Source: AC-32 sp963754265
Lineage (GTDB): Bacteria > Actinomycetota > Thermoleophilia > Gaiellales > Gaiellaceae
Assembly (NCBI GenBank): GCA_963754265.1
Contig: CAVWFB010000001.1
Span: 1-64,000, forward strand
Reading direction: 5' to 3'
Length of the DNA: 64,000 nucleotides
A program made the translations under genes and the position numbers. Below are positions 1 to 8,030 of the stretch, piece after piece. The notes beneath the pieces were generated by a model that saw only the letters and a program-made list of their open reading frames with translations, had not been told where the DNA came from and searched no databases. The first letter of the stretch is position 1. Every line of letters starts with the position of its first letter.

Positions 1-2
1 TG

Positions 3-959
3 GGCTCGCTCGCGCTCTCCCGGCACCGCTTCCGGGAGGCGCTCGGTCTCGGCCGCCGCGCCTTGCGGCTCGCACCCGGGAGCGCCCGCACGTACGGCGT
101 GATCGGCGACTCCCTCGTCGAGCTCGGCCGCTACGACGAAGCATTTCGCGCCTTCGACACGATGGCGCAACTCCGGCCGAGCCTTGCTGCCTACGCGCGC
201 GTCTCGTACGCGCGCGAGCTGCTTGGCCGCCCGCAGGACGCGATCGCGGCGATGCGCCTCGCCGTGGAGGCCGCGGCGAATCAGCCCGAGGCGACCGCCT
301 GGGCGCGCGTCCAGCTCGGCAAGCTCTACTGGTCGACCGGACGGCTCGGGCCGGCGGCTCGTGAATACCGCGGTGCGCTGGCCGCCTTCCCCGGCTACGC
401 CTACGCGTTCGACGCACTGGCCCAGGTCGAGGCGGCTCGCGGGCACACGCGGCGTGCGATCGCGCTGGAGACCCGAGCCGTAGACGCGATCCCGCTTCCG
501 CAGTTCGTCGGGCTCCTCGGCGACCTCTACGCAGCACACGGACAGCGCGCCCAGGCGCGAAGGCAGTACGCGCTGATCGGCGTCATCCGGCGGCTGCTCG
601 TCGCGAACGGCGTCAAGACCGACCTCGAGACGGCGCTCTTCGACGTCGACCACGGGATCCGCCTGCGCCGCGCCGTTGCGCTCGCGCGCGCGGCCCGCGC
701 CGATCGCCCCAGCATCGACGGCGACGACGTGCTCGGCTGGGCGCTTGCACGGAACGGACGCTGCGGTGAGGCCGCTGGGTACTCGCGGAAGGCGCTGCGC
801 CTCGGAACGCAGGATGCGCTCAAGCTCTTCCACCGCGGGATGATCGAGCGCTGCCTCGGCAACCGCACGGTGGGAGACACCTTCCTGCGCCGCGCGTTGA
901 CGCTCAACCCGCACTTCTCCGTCCTGTGGTCGCCCGTCGCGCGGAGGGCGCTCGGATGA
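3..959 (+). CDS. TPR-repeat protein, 5' end outside window
   Basis: The reading frame is open from the first bases of the window, so the true start lies upstream; an internal GTG/TTG-type start would cut into a repeat. The visible 318 or so residues are alpha-helical tetratricopeptide repeats: recurring 34-residue units with patterns such as LGRYDEAFRAF, GHTRRAIALE and ARNGRCGEAAGYSRKAL. TPR arrays normally serve as protein-protein scaffolds; no catalytic motif is seen. The stop codon overlaps the ATG of the NicO transporter gene by 4 bases (ATGA), so the two are probably co-translated, suggesting an accessory role in metal efflux or its regulation. The specific partner is unknown. Confidence 0.8.
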   Translation, partial: GSLALSRHRFREALGLGRRALRLAPGSARTYGVIGDSLVELGRYDEAFRAFDTMAQLRPSLAAYARVSYARELLGRPQDAIAAMRLAVEAAANQPEATAWARVQLGKLYWSTGRLGPAAREYRGALAAFPGYAYAFDALAQVEAARGHTRRAIALETRAVDAIPLPQFVGLLGDLYAAHGQRAQARRQYALIGVIRRLLVANGVKTDLETALFDVDHGIRLRRAVALARAARADRPSIDGDDVLGWALARNGRCGEAAGYSRKALRLGTQDALKLFHRGMIERCLGNRTVGDTFLRRALTLNPHFSVLWSPVARRALG

Positions 960-2281
960 GGCGGCTCGTCCTCCTTGCGGTGGGCGCGGCGGCGCTCGCG
1001 CTTCCCGCACTGGCGGCCGCGCACCCGCTCGGCAACTTCACCATCAACCGCTTCAGCCGCGTCGAGGCGCCGGGTCCGCGGGTCTACGTCCGCTACGTGC
1101 TGGACATGGCCGAGATCCCGACCTTCCAGGCCGGACGCATCGACGTGCACGCCTACGCGCGGCGGATCGCACGGAACGCGCACCTCGTCGTCGACGGGCG
1201 GCCGGCGTCACTCGTTCCGGTCAGGACTGCGCTCGCGCACCCACTCGGCGCCGGGGGCCTGCACACGACGCGGCTCGAGGTCGTCCTCGCCGGACCGAGG
1301 CTCCCCGGGCGTGCCTCCGTCGCCTACCACGACGAGAACTACTCGAACCGGATCGGGTGGAAGGAGATCGTGGTGGGCGCCGATACGCGCAGCACGAGCG
1401 ACGAGCTCCGCGCCTACCCGAAGGACCTTCTTCAGAGCCCGCTCGACACCAGCTCGCTGATGACCTCCCTCGAGCCCGGCGACGGGCCCGACGTCGCTCC
1501 GGCGCTGTCGAGCGGCAAGAGCCTCGAGGCACCCGACCGGGTCGCCGACGCAGGCTTCGCCTCGCTCGTCGGCCGCTCGCACCTGAGCGCTCTGGTCATC
1601 CTCGCCTCGCTCGCGGCGGCGCTCTTCTGGGGAGCGGCGCACGCGCTCTCTCCGGGTCACGGCAAGACGATCGTGACCGCGTACCTGGTCGGGCAGCGCG
1701 GCACTCCGCGACACGCCGCACTGCTGGGGCTGATCGTGACGATCACGCACACGATCGGCGTCTTCGCGCTCGGGCTCGTGACCCTGGCGCTCTCGCAGTT
1801 CGTCGTCCCCGATCGCCTCTACCCGTGGCTGAACCTCGCCTCGGGCCTGCTCGTGGTCGCGATCGGCGCGTCGGTCTTCTGGGCACGGTGGCGGCATCGC
1901 CGCGCGCATGCCCACGGCCACCACCACCATCACCACGGACACGTCCCGGGGTCTGACCCCGGGACAGGGCCAAGCTTCCGGTCGCTGCTCGCGGTCGGCG
2001 TCTCCGGGGGGCTCCTCCCCTGCCCCTCGGCGCTGGTCGTCCTGCTGGCCGCGATCTCGTTGCACCGCGTCGCCTTCGGCTTGATCCTGATCCTGGCCTT
2101 CAGCGCCGGGCTCGCGCTCAGCATCACCGGCATCGGGCTCGTCGCCGTGCTCGCACGGCGCGCGTTCAGGCGCCTCAGCTTCGAAGGGCCAGCGATGCGG
2201 CTGCTCCCCGCCGCCAGCGCCCTCGTCATCCTCGCGGCCGGTCTCGCCATGACCGTGCACGCCGTCCCGAAAGTGGGCTGA
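956..2281 (+). CDS. NicO-family nickel/cobalt efflux transporter with His-rich loop
   Basis: ATG at 956 is chosen over a GTG 30 bases upstream because it overlaps the previous stop (ATGA) and begins a clean signal peptide (MRRLVLLAVGAAALALPALAAA). An exported domain of about 190 residues starting HPLGNFTIN precedes about six membrane segments. The first membrane segment carries HALSPGHGK, the metal-binding motif of NicO/RcnA-type transporters, and THTIGVFALG follows. A cytoplasmic loop contains a run of six histidines, typical of Ni/Co binding loops. Directly after it comes a short stretch (VPGSDPGTGP) that is the translation of an inserted palindromic repeat (1943-1965). A second NicO-like gene follows 1 base after the stop. 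Efflux rather than uptake is inferred from RcnA similarity. Confidence 0.85.
   Translation: MRRLVLLAVGAAALALPALAAAHPLGNFTINRFSRVEAPGPRVYVRYVLDMAEIPTFQAGRIDVHAYARRIARNAHLVVDGRPASLVPVRTALAHPLGAGGLHTTRLEVVLAGPRLPGRASVAYHDENYSNRIGWKEIVVGADTRSTSDELRAYPKDLLQSPLDTSSLMTSLEPGDGPDVAPALSSGKSLEAPDRVADAGFASLVGRSHLSALVILASLAAALFWGAAHALSPGHGKTIVTAYLVGQRGTPRHAALLGLIVTITHTIGVFALGLVTLALSQFVVPDRLYPWLNLASGLLVVAIGASVFWARWRHRRAHAHGHHHHHHGHVPGSDPGTGPSFRSLLAVGVSGGLLPCPSALVVLLAAISLHRVAFGLILILAFSAGLALSITGIGLVAVLARRAFRRLSFEGPAMRLLPAASALVILAAGLAMTVHAVPKVG
1943..1965 (-). repeat. RAYT-associated palindromic repeat, copy inside a coding gene
   Basis: A perfect inverted repeat with 11-base arms around a central T (GTCCCGGGGTC on the left, GACCCCGGGAC on the right). 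On the minus strand it continues into GTGTCC, matching the repeats at 26165, 57072 and 57760, the last two flanking a REP-type transposase gene. It sits in frame within the His-rich loop of the nickel transporter and is translated as PGSDPG, a peptide also encoded by the repeat at the end of the transposase gene. Confidence 0.8.
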
Positions 2282-2282
2282 C

Positions 2283-3026
2283 ATGTTCGGGCTCGACAAC
2301 TGGATCGCATCCTTCTCGGACGGCACCACCCTCCTGCTGGTCGGCGTCGTCGCCGTCGTCCTGGGCCTCCGTCACGCGACGGATCCGGATCACCTCGCGG
2401 CCGTCTCGACGCTGCTCGCCGGGACGCGCAAGCGCGCGAGCACCGCAGCCGCGCGCCTCGGTCTCTCGTGGGGCCTCGGCCACGCGGCGTCGCTCTTCGC
2501 GTTCGGCCTGCCGATCGTGCTCTTCAAGACCTACCTGCCGGAGCCGGTGCAGCAGGGCGCCGAGACTGCGGTGGGCCTCGTCATCGTCTCGCTGGCCGTC
2601 TGGCTGCTCGTGCGCTGGCGCCGAGGCTTCTTCCACCTGCACCTACATGCACACGAGAGCGGCCTGCACGCCCACGGCCATGTGCACGGGGGAGGCGGGC
2701 ACCCGCATCGAACCGCGCGCGCACGGAGCCCGCTCCAGGCGTTCGGAATCGGAGTCGTGCACGGCATGGGCGGAAGCGCCGGCGTCGGCGTCTTGCTGCT
2801 CGCCTCGATCCACGACCGCGCGATCGCCGCCGCCGCATTGGCGGTGTTCGCGCTCTGCACCGCTCTCTCGATGACGGCGCTCTCCACCGGCCTCGGCTTC
2901 ACGCTCAGCCGGGGGCGCGTCGCCGGGATCTTCCCGCGGATCGCCCCCGTCCTCGCGGTCGTGAGCCTGATCTTCGGAGTCTGGTATGCCCTGGGAGCCC
3001 TCGACGTCGCGCCCTACTATCTGTAG
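2283..3026 (+). CDS. NiCoT/NicO-like nickel-cobalt permease
   Basis: 247 residues, starting 1 base after the previous gene. The second membrane helix contains RHATDPDHLAAV, matching the HX4DH nickel/cobalt permease signature of the NiCoT (HoxN/NixA) family. About six hydrophobic segments can be seen, interrupted by a His/Gly-rich cytoplasmic loop (HLHLHAHESGLHAHGHVHGG). The pairing with the preceding RcnA-like gene suggests one metal-homeostasis operon, possibly with one member importing and the other exporting; direction of transport cannot be read from sequence. The anti-sigma gene starts immediately after the stop (zero spacing), so transcription probably continues into it. Confidence 0.85.
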   Translation: MFGLDNWIASFSDGTTLLLVGVVAVVLGLRHATDPDHLAAVSTLLAGTRKRASTAAARLGLSWGLGHAASLFAFGLPIVLFKTYLPEPVQQGAETAVGLVIVSLAVWLLVRWRRGFFHLHLHAHESGLHAHGHVHGGGGHPHRTARARSPLQAFGIGVVHGMGGSAGVGVLLLASIHDRAIAAAALAVFALCTALSMTALSTGLGFTLSRGRVAGIFPRIAPVLAVVSLIFGVWYALGALDVAPYYL

Positions 3027-3701
3027 ATGGCGGCCGATCCGCACTCGCTCGTGGCGCCCTACGCGCTCCACGCGCTCGACGACGAGGAGGGGCGCACCTT
3101 CGAGGAGCACCTCGCCGCCTGCGAGCGCTGCCGCCGGGAGCTCGCGGGCTTGAGGGAAGCGGCCTCCAAGCTCGCGTACGGCGCCGCCGGGCCGGCTCCG
3201 CCGCCCGAGCTGAAGGAGCGGATCCTCGCCCAGGCGCGGGACGAGCGCGAGAACGTCGCCTCGCTCCCGGCTCGCCGGCGCAGCTGGACCGCGCCGCTCG
3301 CGGCCGCAGCTGGAATCGCCGCCGCCGTGGCGATCGGCCTCGGCGTCTGGACGGCGACACGCCCGAGCGAGAGCAGCGCTCTCGCCAAGGTGCTCGCCCA
3401 GCCGGGCGCGACGCTCGTCCCCATGGGCGACCGTGGGGCCGTAGCCGTGGCTCCGAACGGCGAGGCGGCCCTGGCCGTGCGAGTCCCGCCGGCCCCGAGC
3501 GGCAAGACGTACGAGGCATGGGTGATCCGCGGCGGCAAGGCCACTCCGGCCGGAACCTTTCAGGGAAGCGACGGCACGACGGACGTCGAGGTCGAGGGGC
3601 ACGTTCCCCGCGGCTCGGTCGTCGCGATCACGGTCGAGCGGTCCGGTGGGGTCAGCCGTCCGACGCAGAAGCCTCTCGCAGCCACCGGGGCCGTGTCGTG
3701 A
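3027..3701 (+). CDS. Zinc-finger anti-sigma factor (RskA-like)
   Basis: 224 residues. The N-terminal 60 residues hold a zinc-binding anti-sigma domain with EEHLAACERC (HX3CX2C). After a linker comes one membrane helix at about residues 95-112 (AAAAGIAAAVAIGLGVW) and an extracytoplasmic domain with the RskA-type ending (KTYEAWVIRGG, then VAITVERSGG). Such proteins hold an ECF sigma factor at the membrane until a signal releases it. The sigma gene follows with a 4-base GTGA overlap, so the antagonist is encoded first, the reverse of the common sigma-then-anti-sigma order. The adjacent nickel transporters suggest, without proving, a metal or envelope signal. Confidence 0.9.
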   Translation: MAADPHSLVAPYALHALDDEEGRTFEEHLAACERCRRELAGLREAASKLAYGAAGPAPPPELKERILAQARDERENVASLPARRRSWTAPLAAAAGIAAAVAIGLGVWTATRPSESSALAKVLAQPGATLVPMGDRGAVAVAPNGEAALAVRVPPAPSGKTYEAWVIRGGKATPAGTFQGSDGTTDVEVEGHVPRGSVVAITVERSGGVSRPTQKPLAATGAVS

Positions 3702-4312
3702 CCGCTCTCCTGACCACCCCGCCGCCGGCCGCGTCGTCGCGTGAGCTCGCGCATCTGTCGGACGAGTCGCTGCTCTCGCTGGTCGCGAGCTCCGACGAAA
3801 ACGCGCTGGCCGAGCTCTATGACCGCTTCGGGCGGGTCGCCTACGGCCTCGCCCTCCGGATCCTTCGGGACGAGGCTCTGGCGCAGGACGCCGTGCAGGA
3901 CGCGTTCCTCGCGGTCTGGCGCTCGTCCGACCGCTTCCTCGCGGAGCGCGCGAAGGCGAGCACCTGGATCCTGACGCTGGTGCACCGCCGCGCGGTCGAC
4001 CTCGTCCGGCGGGAGGATCGCCGGCGCGCCGATCCGCTCGAGAGCGCGCCTGAGCCGCCCGCACCGACGACCGTCGAGGACGAGGCCACCCTCGGCTTCC
4101 AGCGCCGCGTCGTGCAGGAGGCATTGCGGCGCCTGCCCCCGGAGCAGCGTGAGGCGCTCGAGCTCGGCTACTACGGCGGACTGACGCAAAGCGAGCTCGC
4201 CGAGCGCCTCGACCAACCGCTCGGCACGATCAAGAGCCGCATGTTCACGGGGCTCAACCGCTTACGTGACCTGCTCGCCCAGGCCGGCCTCGAAGAGTCG
4301 CTCCGGGCCTAA
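3698..4312 (+). CDS. ECF RNA polymerase sigma factor (SigK-like)
   Basis: GTG at 3698 overlaps the anti-sigma stop; the product is 204 residues. Region 2 is visible as ENALAELYDRFGRVAYGLALRI followed by DAVQDAFLAVWRSSDRF; region 4 as LRRLPPEQREALELGYYGG and a helix-turn-helix LTQSELAERLDQPLGTIKSRM. The length and two-domain arrangement match ECF sigma factors that pair with RskA-type antagonists. It probably directs transcription of an envelope- or redox-stress regulon and may activate its own operon; no target promoter was identified in the window. Confidence 0.92.
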   Translation: MTALLTTPPPAASSRELAHLSDESLLSLVASSDENALAELYDRFGRVAYGLALRILRDEALAQDAVQDAFLAVWRSSDRFLAERAKASTWILTLVHRRAVDLVRREDRRRADPLESAPEPPAPTTVEDEATLGFQRRVVQEALRRLPPEQREALELGYYGGLTQSELAERLDQPLGTIKSRMFTGLNRLRDLLAQAGLEESLRA

Positions 4313-4332
4313 CCAGTAGCATCCGATGCCCC

Positions 4333-5259
4333 ATGGCTGCGGTCGGCCTGAAAGGGCGCCATTTCACTCGCGTCGCCGACTGGAGCGGCGAGGAGCTCCT
4401 GTCGGCGCTCGACCTCGCCGACGACCTCAAGGAGCGCCAGGCCCGGCGGGAGGAGCACCACCTCCTTCCCGGCCGCACGCTCGGGATGATCTTCCAGAAG
4501 CCCTCGACTCGAACGCGCGTCTCGTTCGAGGTCGGCATCTACCAGCTCGGAGGGGCCGGGCTCTACCTGGCGGCCTCCGACCTCCAGCTCGGCCGGGGCG
4601 AGACGCTTCGGGACACCGCCACCGTCCTCTCGCGCTACCTCGACGGCCTGATGATCCGCACCTTCGCCCAGGACGACGTCGAGGAACTGGCGCGCCACGC
4701 GACGATCCCGGTGATCAACGGGTTGACCGACAGCGCGCACCCGTGCCAGGCCCTCGCCGACGTGATGACGATCCGCGAGCGGCTGGGCCGGCTCGAGGGT
4801 GTTCGCATCGCCTACCTCGGCGACGGCAACAACGTCTGCGCGTCGCTCATGGTGGCGGCCGCGAAGCTCGGGATGGAGTTCGTCGCGGCCACGCCGGAGG
4901 GCTACGAGCCCGACCCGAGAGTGGTCGAGATCGCGCGCGAGGCCGGCGGCGCCGTCGAGCTCAGCGACGACCCGCGTGAGGCGGCGCAGGGCGCCGATGT
5001 CCTCTACACCGACGTGTGGACGAGCATGGGCCAGGAGGAGGAGAAGGAGCGCAGGCTGCGAGACCTGGCCGGGTTCGGGATCGACGATGAGCTGGTCGGC
5101 CTGGCCGGCGACGAGGCGATCGTGCTCCACTGCCTCCCCGCCCACTACGGCGAGGAGATCACCGAGGACGTCCTCTACGGCAGACAGTCCGCCGTCTGGG
5201 ACCAGGCCGAGAACCGCCTGCATGCGCAGAAGGCGCTGATGGCGCTCGTCATCCCTTAG
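4333..5259 (+). CDS. argF: Ornithine carbamoyltransferase
   Basis: 308 residues, the normal length. It joins carbamoyl phosphate and ornithine to give citrulline in arginine synthesis. The carbamoyl phosphate loop STRTRVSFE is at about residues 56-64, HPCQ lies near 139-142 (SAHPCQALAD), and the ornithine-binding/catalytic HCLP motif (LHCLPAHYGEEI) lies near the C-terminus. ATG at 4333 is used. No other arginine genes are adjacent. It could be a catabolic orthologue, but nothing in the context (no arcA or arcC) suggests that. Confidence 0.95.
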   Translation: MAAVGLKGRHFTRVADWSGEELLSALDLADDLKERQARREEHHLLPGRTLGMIFQKPSTRTRVSFEVGIYQLGGAGLYLAASDLQLGRGETLRDTATVLSRYLDGLMIRTFAQDDVEELARHATIPVINGLTDSAHPCQALADVMTIRERLGRLEGVRIAYLGDGNNVCASLMVAAAKLGMEFVAATPEGYEPDPRVVEIAREAGGAVELSDDPREAAQGADVLYTDVWTSMGQEEEKERRLRDLAGFGIDDELVGLAGDEAIVLHCLPAHYGEEITEDVLYGRQSAVWDQAENRLHAQKALMALVIP

Positions 5260-5271
5260 CGTCGGGGCGCA

Positions 5272-5982
5272 GTGCTCCCGATCAAGGACAACGTCCCGAC
5301 GCGGACGTTCCCCGTCGTCACGGTCACGCTGATCGCTGTCAACGTCCTCGTCTGGATCTGGGAGGTGGCCGGCACTTCGGTCGACGCCGACATCTTCCAC
5401 TACGGCTACTACCCGTGCTCCTTGGACGGCCCCTGCGTCCAGCCGGCGGTCCTCGTGCACCACGTGCCCTGGTACGAGGGGGTGTTCACGTCGATGTTCA
5501 TGCACGCCAGCTGGATCCACATCGGCGGGAACATGCTCTTCCTCTGGATCTTCGGCAACAACGTCGAGGATGCCTTCGGGCACGTTCGCTTCCTGTTCTG
5601 GTACCTCGCGGCCGGGCTGGCAGCCGCCGCCACACAGACGGTCGTGACGCTGGCCTTCGCGGCGCCCGCGGGCGCGAGCATCCCAAACGTCGGCGCCTCG
5701 GGAGCGATCGCCGGAGTGCTGGGCGCTTATCTCGTGCTCCTGCCGGGAGCCAGCGTCCTGACGGCCTTCATCATCGTCGTCATCGTCTTCCTGCGCGAGA
5801 TCCCGGCCGTGCTCTTCCTCGGCCTCTGGTTCCTGTTCCAGCTCTGGGAAGGCAGCTTCTCGATCCTCCAGCCACAGGCGGGCGGCGGGGTGGCCTTCTT
5901 CGCGCACATCGGCGGCTTCCTCTTCGGGGTGGCCACTGTGCGGCTGATGGTTACGCGACGGCCACCATCTCCTGCATGGTGA
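5272..5982 (+). CDS. Rhomboid-family intramembrane serine protease
   Basis: 236 residues from a GTG start, with about six or seven membrane helices. The catalytic serine is in GASGAIAG (about residue 143) and the partner histidine in FFAHIGGFLFG (about residue 209); the conserved HIGGN of helix 2 supplies the oxyanion-stabilising His and Asn. This is the complete rhomboid catalytic set. Substrates are unknown. The gene's end overlaps the start of the zincin gene by 7 bases, so both are probably made from one mRNA. Confidence 0.93.
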   Translation: MLPIKDNVPTRTFPVVTVTLIAVNVLVWIWEVAGTSVDADIFHYGYYPCSLDGPCVQPAVLVHHVPWYEGVFTSMFMHASWIHIGGNMLFLWIFGNNVEDAFGHVRFLFWYLAAGLAAAATQTVVTLAFAAPAGASIPNVGASGAIAGVLGAYLVLLPGASVLTAFIIVVIVFLREIPAVLFLGLWFLFQLWEGSFSILQPQAGGGVAFFAHIGGFLFGVATVRLMVTRRPPSPAW

Positions 5983-6278
5983 GCTTCGAGGAGCATGTCC
6001 AGCGCGCGCTCGACTCGGTCCCGGGGGAGCTCGCAGACGGGTTGCGCAACTTCGCGATCGTGATCGAGGACGAGAATCCGCAGGAGCCCGACCTTTACGG
6101 CCTCTTCGACGAGCCGGAACTCCTACCGGCGAAGGTCACCGTGTACCGGGTGCCGCTGGAGGCGGATTTCCCGGACCCCGAAGAGCTCGAGCGCGAGATC
6201 CGCGTCACCGTCCTGCACGAGCTGGCGCACTACTTCGGGATCGACGAGGATCGCCTCGAAGAGCTCGGATACGGATGA
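5976..6278 (+). CDS. Small metallopeptidase-fold (zincin-like) protein
   Basis: 100 residues. ATG at 5976 lies inside the end of the rhomboid gene. The protein carries HELAHYFGIDEDRLEELGY near its C-terminus, a HEXXH zinc site with a downstream acidic residue, as in the family of roughly 100-130 residue zincin-like possible metallopeptidases common in actinobacteria. The N-terminal half (FEEHVQRALDSVPGEL) is typical of that family. Proteolysis has not been shown for many members. Coupling to rhomboid and to a 30-residue membrane protein suggests a shared membrane-associated task. Confidence 0.88.
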   Translation: MVSFEEHVQRALDSVPGELADGLRNFAIVIEDENPQEPDLYGLFDEPELLPAKVTVYRVPLEADFPDPEELEREIRVTVLHELAHYFGIDEDRLEELGYG

Positions 6279-6367
6279 GCTCGGCGGTGCTGACAGGAAT
6301 CGCAGTCGCGGCCGCGGTAGCGGGCGCAATCGTGCTGGTGCTCTACTTCATCGGCCCCTGGGAGTAG
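6275..6367 (+). CDS. 30-residue single-pass membrane protein
   Basis: An ATG at 6275 overlaps the zincin stop by the usual ATGA. The 30 residues start MSSAVLTGIAVAAA, form one hydrophobic helix of about 22 residues and end in YFIGPWE. There is no paralogue in the window. Support comes from the coupled start, the uninterrupted hydrophobic helix and a C-terminus resembling small membrane proteins I associate with actinobacterial operons. It may be a helper for the rhomboid or the zincin, which is inference. Confidence 0.6.
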   Translation: MSSAVLTGIAVAAAVAGAIVLVLYFIGPWE

Positions 6368-6401
6368 GAATGCTGCCGACCGGTGATTCGTTTTAAAGGG
6401 C

Positions 6402-6644
6402 ATGAGAACACTCGATGAAATACGAGCCGAGATCGACCTGGCCACCGAGCGGCGGGCCGAGCTCTGGCACTCACTTTCAGAAGGTCACGACGCTGCGCTC
6501 TCGGCCGAGCTCCACGAGCTCGAGGAGCGCATCGCGGCGCTCTGGGACGAGCACCGGACGCTGCGCGCACACGCGCGCTTCGGCGATCGCGACGAGATCA
6601 TCAAGCGGGCCCGCCACGAAGAGCGGCTGGCCCGGGCTGCGTAA
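6402..6644 (+). CDS. Small coiled-coil protein of unknown function
   Basis: 80 residues, highly charged and predicted all-helical: MRTLDEIRAEIDLATERRAELW followed by ALSAELHELEERIAALWDEH, with heptad-like leucine/alanine spacing. No cysteine, membrane segment or catalytic motif is seen. It lies 34 bases after the 30-residue membrane protein gene, is followed by a strong terminator hairpin, and so probably closes this operon. Function not recognised. Confidence 0.7.
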   Translation: MRTLDEIRAEIDLATERRAELWHSLSEGHDAALSAELHELEERIAALWDEHRTLRAHARFGDRDEIIKRARHEERLARAA

Positions 6645-6660
6645 CACTCTCCGCCGAAAA

Positions 6661-6687
6661 GGGCCGGCGGCGCTCGGCCGCCGGCCC
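6661..6687 (+). terminator. Hairpin terminator after the rhomboid operon
   Basis: Perfect 11-bp GC stem (GGGCCGGCGGC at 6661-6671 with GCCGCCGGCCC at 6677-6687) and a 5-base loop, preceded by AAAA and 16 bases after the stop. There is no long T-run, as is usual in GC-rich actinobacteria. Confidence 0.65.
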
Positions 6688-6722
6688 TCCGGCGTGTTGC
6701 TCGCCTACACTTTGGATCACCC

Positions 6723-6795
6723 GGGGCGTTAGCTCAGCTGGGAGAGCGCCGGCTTTGCAAGCCGGAGGTCACCGGTTCGATCCCGGTACGCTCCA
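6723..6795 (+). tRNA. tRNA-Ala (anticodon UGC)
   Basis: 73-nt cloverleaf without encoded CCA. Acceptor strands GGGGCGT and ACGCTCC pair with the G3:U70 wobble that identifies alanine tRNA; the anticodon loop is TTTGCAA between CCGGC and GCCGG; the T arm is CCGGTTCGATCCCGG. A TACACT box at 6706-6711 is correctly placed to be the -10 element, with no clear -35. Confidence 0.97.
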
Positions 6796-6871
6796 TCGCC
6801 TAACCATGAGGAAACGGCCTGTCTCCGGGCCGCTCCTCGATCCGTCTTGTCAGCGTCTTGTCATCAGCCCG

Positions 6872-7351
6872 TCAGCCCGAAGCGGTAGCGTCGGCGCGCT
6901 CGGCGTAAGCCACACGCTCGAACGGCCATTCGTCCGCGAGCCAGGCTGTCACGGCCCGCCACAGCTGCACGTCGAGCTCGGGCCGGCTCGCCCGCACCCA
7001 TGAGCGCACACGCGCATCGCGCTGCTCGCTGTCGTCGGGATAGATGTACACGCAGCCGATCACGTCGCCGGTCGCTGGATCGAGGACGGTGTAGGTAAAG
7101 CCCGTCCTGTTCTCGAAGTCGTCGGCGTGCGCTTGCAGGTCGCGCAGGTTGTCCGCCAGGCTGCGGTCGTCGGGCCATGAGCTCGTCTCCCAGCCGGGCG
7201 TCATGTGGATGTGCTCCACCGACGACGACCACGCCTCGTAGTCGGAGTCGTTGTGTTGCGGCCCGAGTGGTTCGAGCCTGAATTGCTCCGTCGCGAGAGC
7301 GAGCGGGACGACGAATCCGGACGGGACGAACGGCCCCTCCACCACGCCCAC
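6872..7351 (-). CDS. GNAT-family N-acetyltransferase
   Basis: 159 residues from a GTG start. The N-terminal part (TEQFRLEPLGPQHNDSDYEAWSSS) and the middle strand (GFTYTVLDPATGDVIGCVYIYP) match the beta-strand pattern of RimJ/GNAT acetyltransferases, with the C-terminal DVQLWRAVTAWLADEWPFERVAY. The acceptor is unknown. The gene is divergent from the isochorismatase-family gene with 111 bases between them, so a shared control region is possible. The TTG/GTG choice at the N-terminus is uncertain by a few codons. Confidence 0.75.
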   Translation of the reverse strand: MGVVEGPFVPSGFVVPLALATEQFRLEPLGPQHNDSDYEAWSSSVEHIHMTPGWETSSWPDDRSLADNLRDLQAHADDFENRTGFTYTVLDPATGDVIGCVYIYPDDSEQRDARVRSWVRASRPELDVQLWRAVTAWLADEWPFERVAYAERADATASG

Positions 7352-7462
7352 ATCTTCGTCGATCCAGCCGCCAGGTATGAGAAGAACCAGAACTGGGACG
7401 CGGCGTCCGTATCCAACCCGCTAACGTCCGGCTGTCCGAGCTGCGCGACCAGGGGGAGGCCA

Positions 7463-8020
7463 ATGACGACACTCGAGAACCGCCCGAACACTGCACTTCT
7501 CGTGATCGACGTCCAGAACGGCGTCGTGGGCGACGCGTACGAGCGGGACACCGTCGTCGAGAACGTCGGCACCGTCGTCGAGAAGGCTCGCGCGGCGAAG
7601 GTTCCGGTCGTCTGGGTGCAGCACTCGAGCGACAACCTCACGCAGGGAAGTGAGCAATGGAAGATTGTGCCGGAGTTGAGCCCGGACGAGAGCGAGCCGC
7701 TCGTCCAGAAGCGGTATCCGGACTCGTTCGAGGAGTCGACGCTCGAGTCCCTCCTCGACGAGCTCACCGTCGGGCGCCTCGTCGTCGTTGGCGCGCAGAC
7801 GGACGAATGCGTCCGCTCGACGCTGCACGGCGCACTTGTTCGCGGCTATGACGCGACGCTCGTCAGCGATGCGCACACGACCGAGGATCTCTCGCCCTGG
7901 GGCGCCCCGCCGCCGGAGCTCGTCATCGCGCACACGAATCTCTACTGGGGCAACCATGAGGCCCCGGGTCGGACAGCCGGCACGGTCGAAGCGAAAGACG
8001 TCGACTTCGCAGCGTCCTGA
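7463..8020 (+). CDS. Isochorismatase-family cysteine hydrolase
   Basis: 185 residues. ATG at 7463 follows a strong Shine-Dalgarno (AGGGGGAGG at 7451). The catalytic triad of the family can be seen: Asp in LLVIDVQNG, Lys in VQKRYPDSF and Cys in GAQTDECVRSTLHGA. The family includes nicotinamidases, isochorismatases and other amide/ether hydrolases; the substrate is not determined by these motifs. Neighbouring genes are small enzymes of unrelated families, many damaged, so context does not help. Confidence 0.9.
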   Translation: MTTLENRPNTALLVIDVQNGVVGDAYERDTVVENVGTVVEKARAAKVPVVWVQHSSDNLTQGSEQWKIVPELSPDESEPLVQKRYPDSFEESTLESLLDELTVGRLVVVGAQTDECVRSTLHGALVRGYDATLVSDAHTTEDLSPWGAPPPELVIAHTNLYWGNHEAPGRTAGTVEAKDVDFAAS

Positions 8021-8030
8021 CGACGCCGCG

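Noticed and set aside
4799..5239. Plus-strand second frame within argF
   Set aside because: Shadow of a fully conserved carbamoyltransferase; no independent features.
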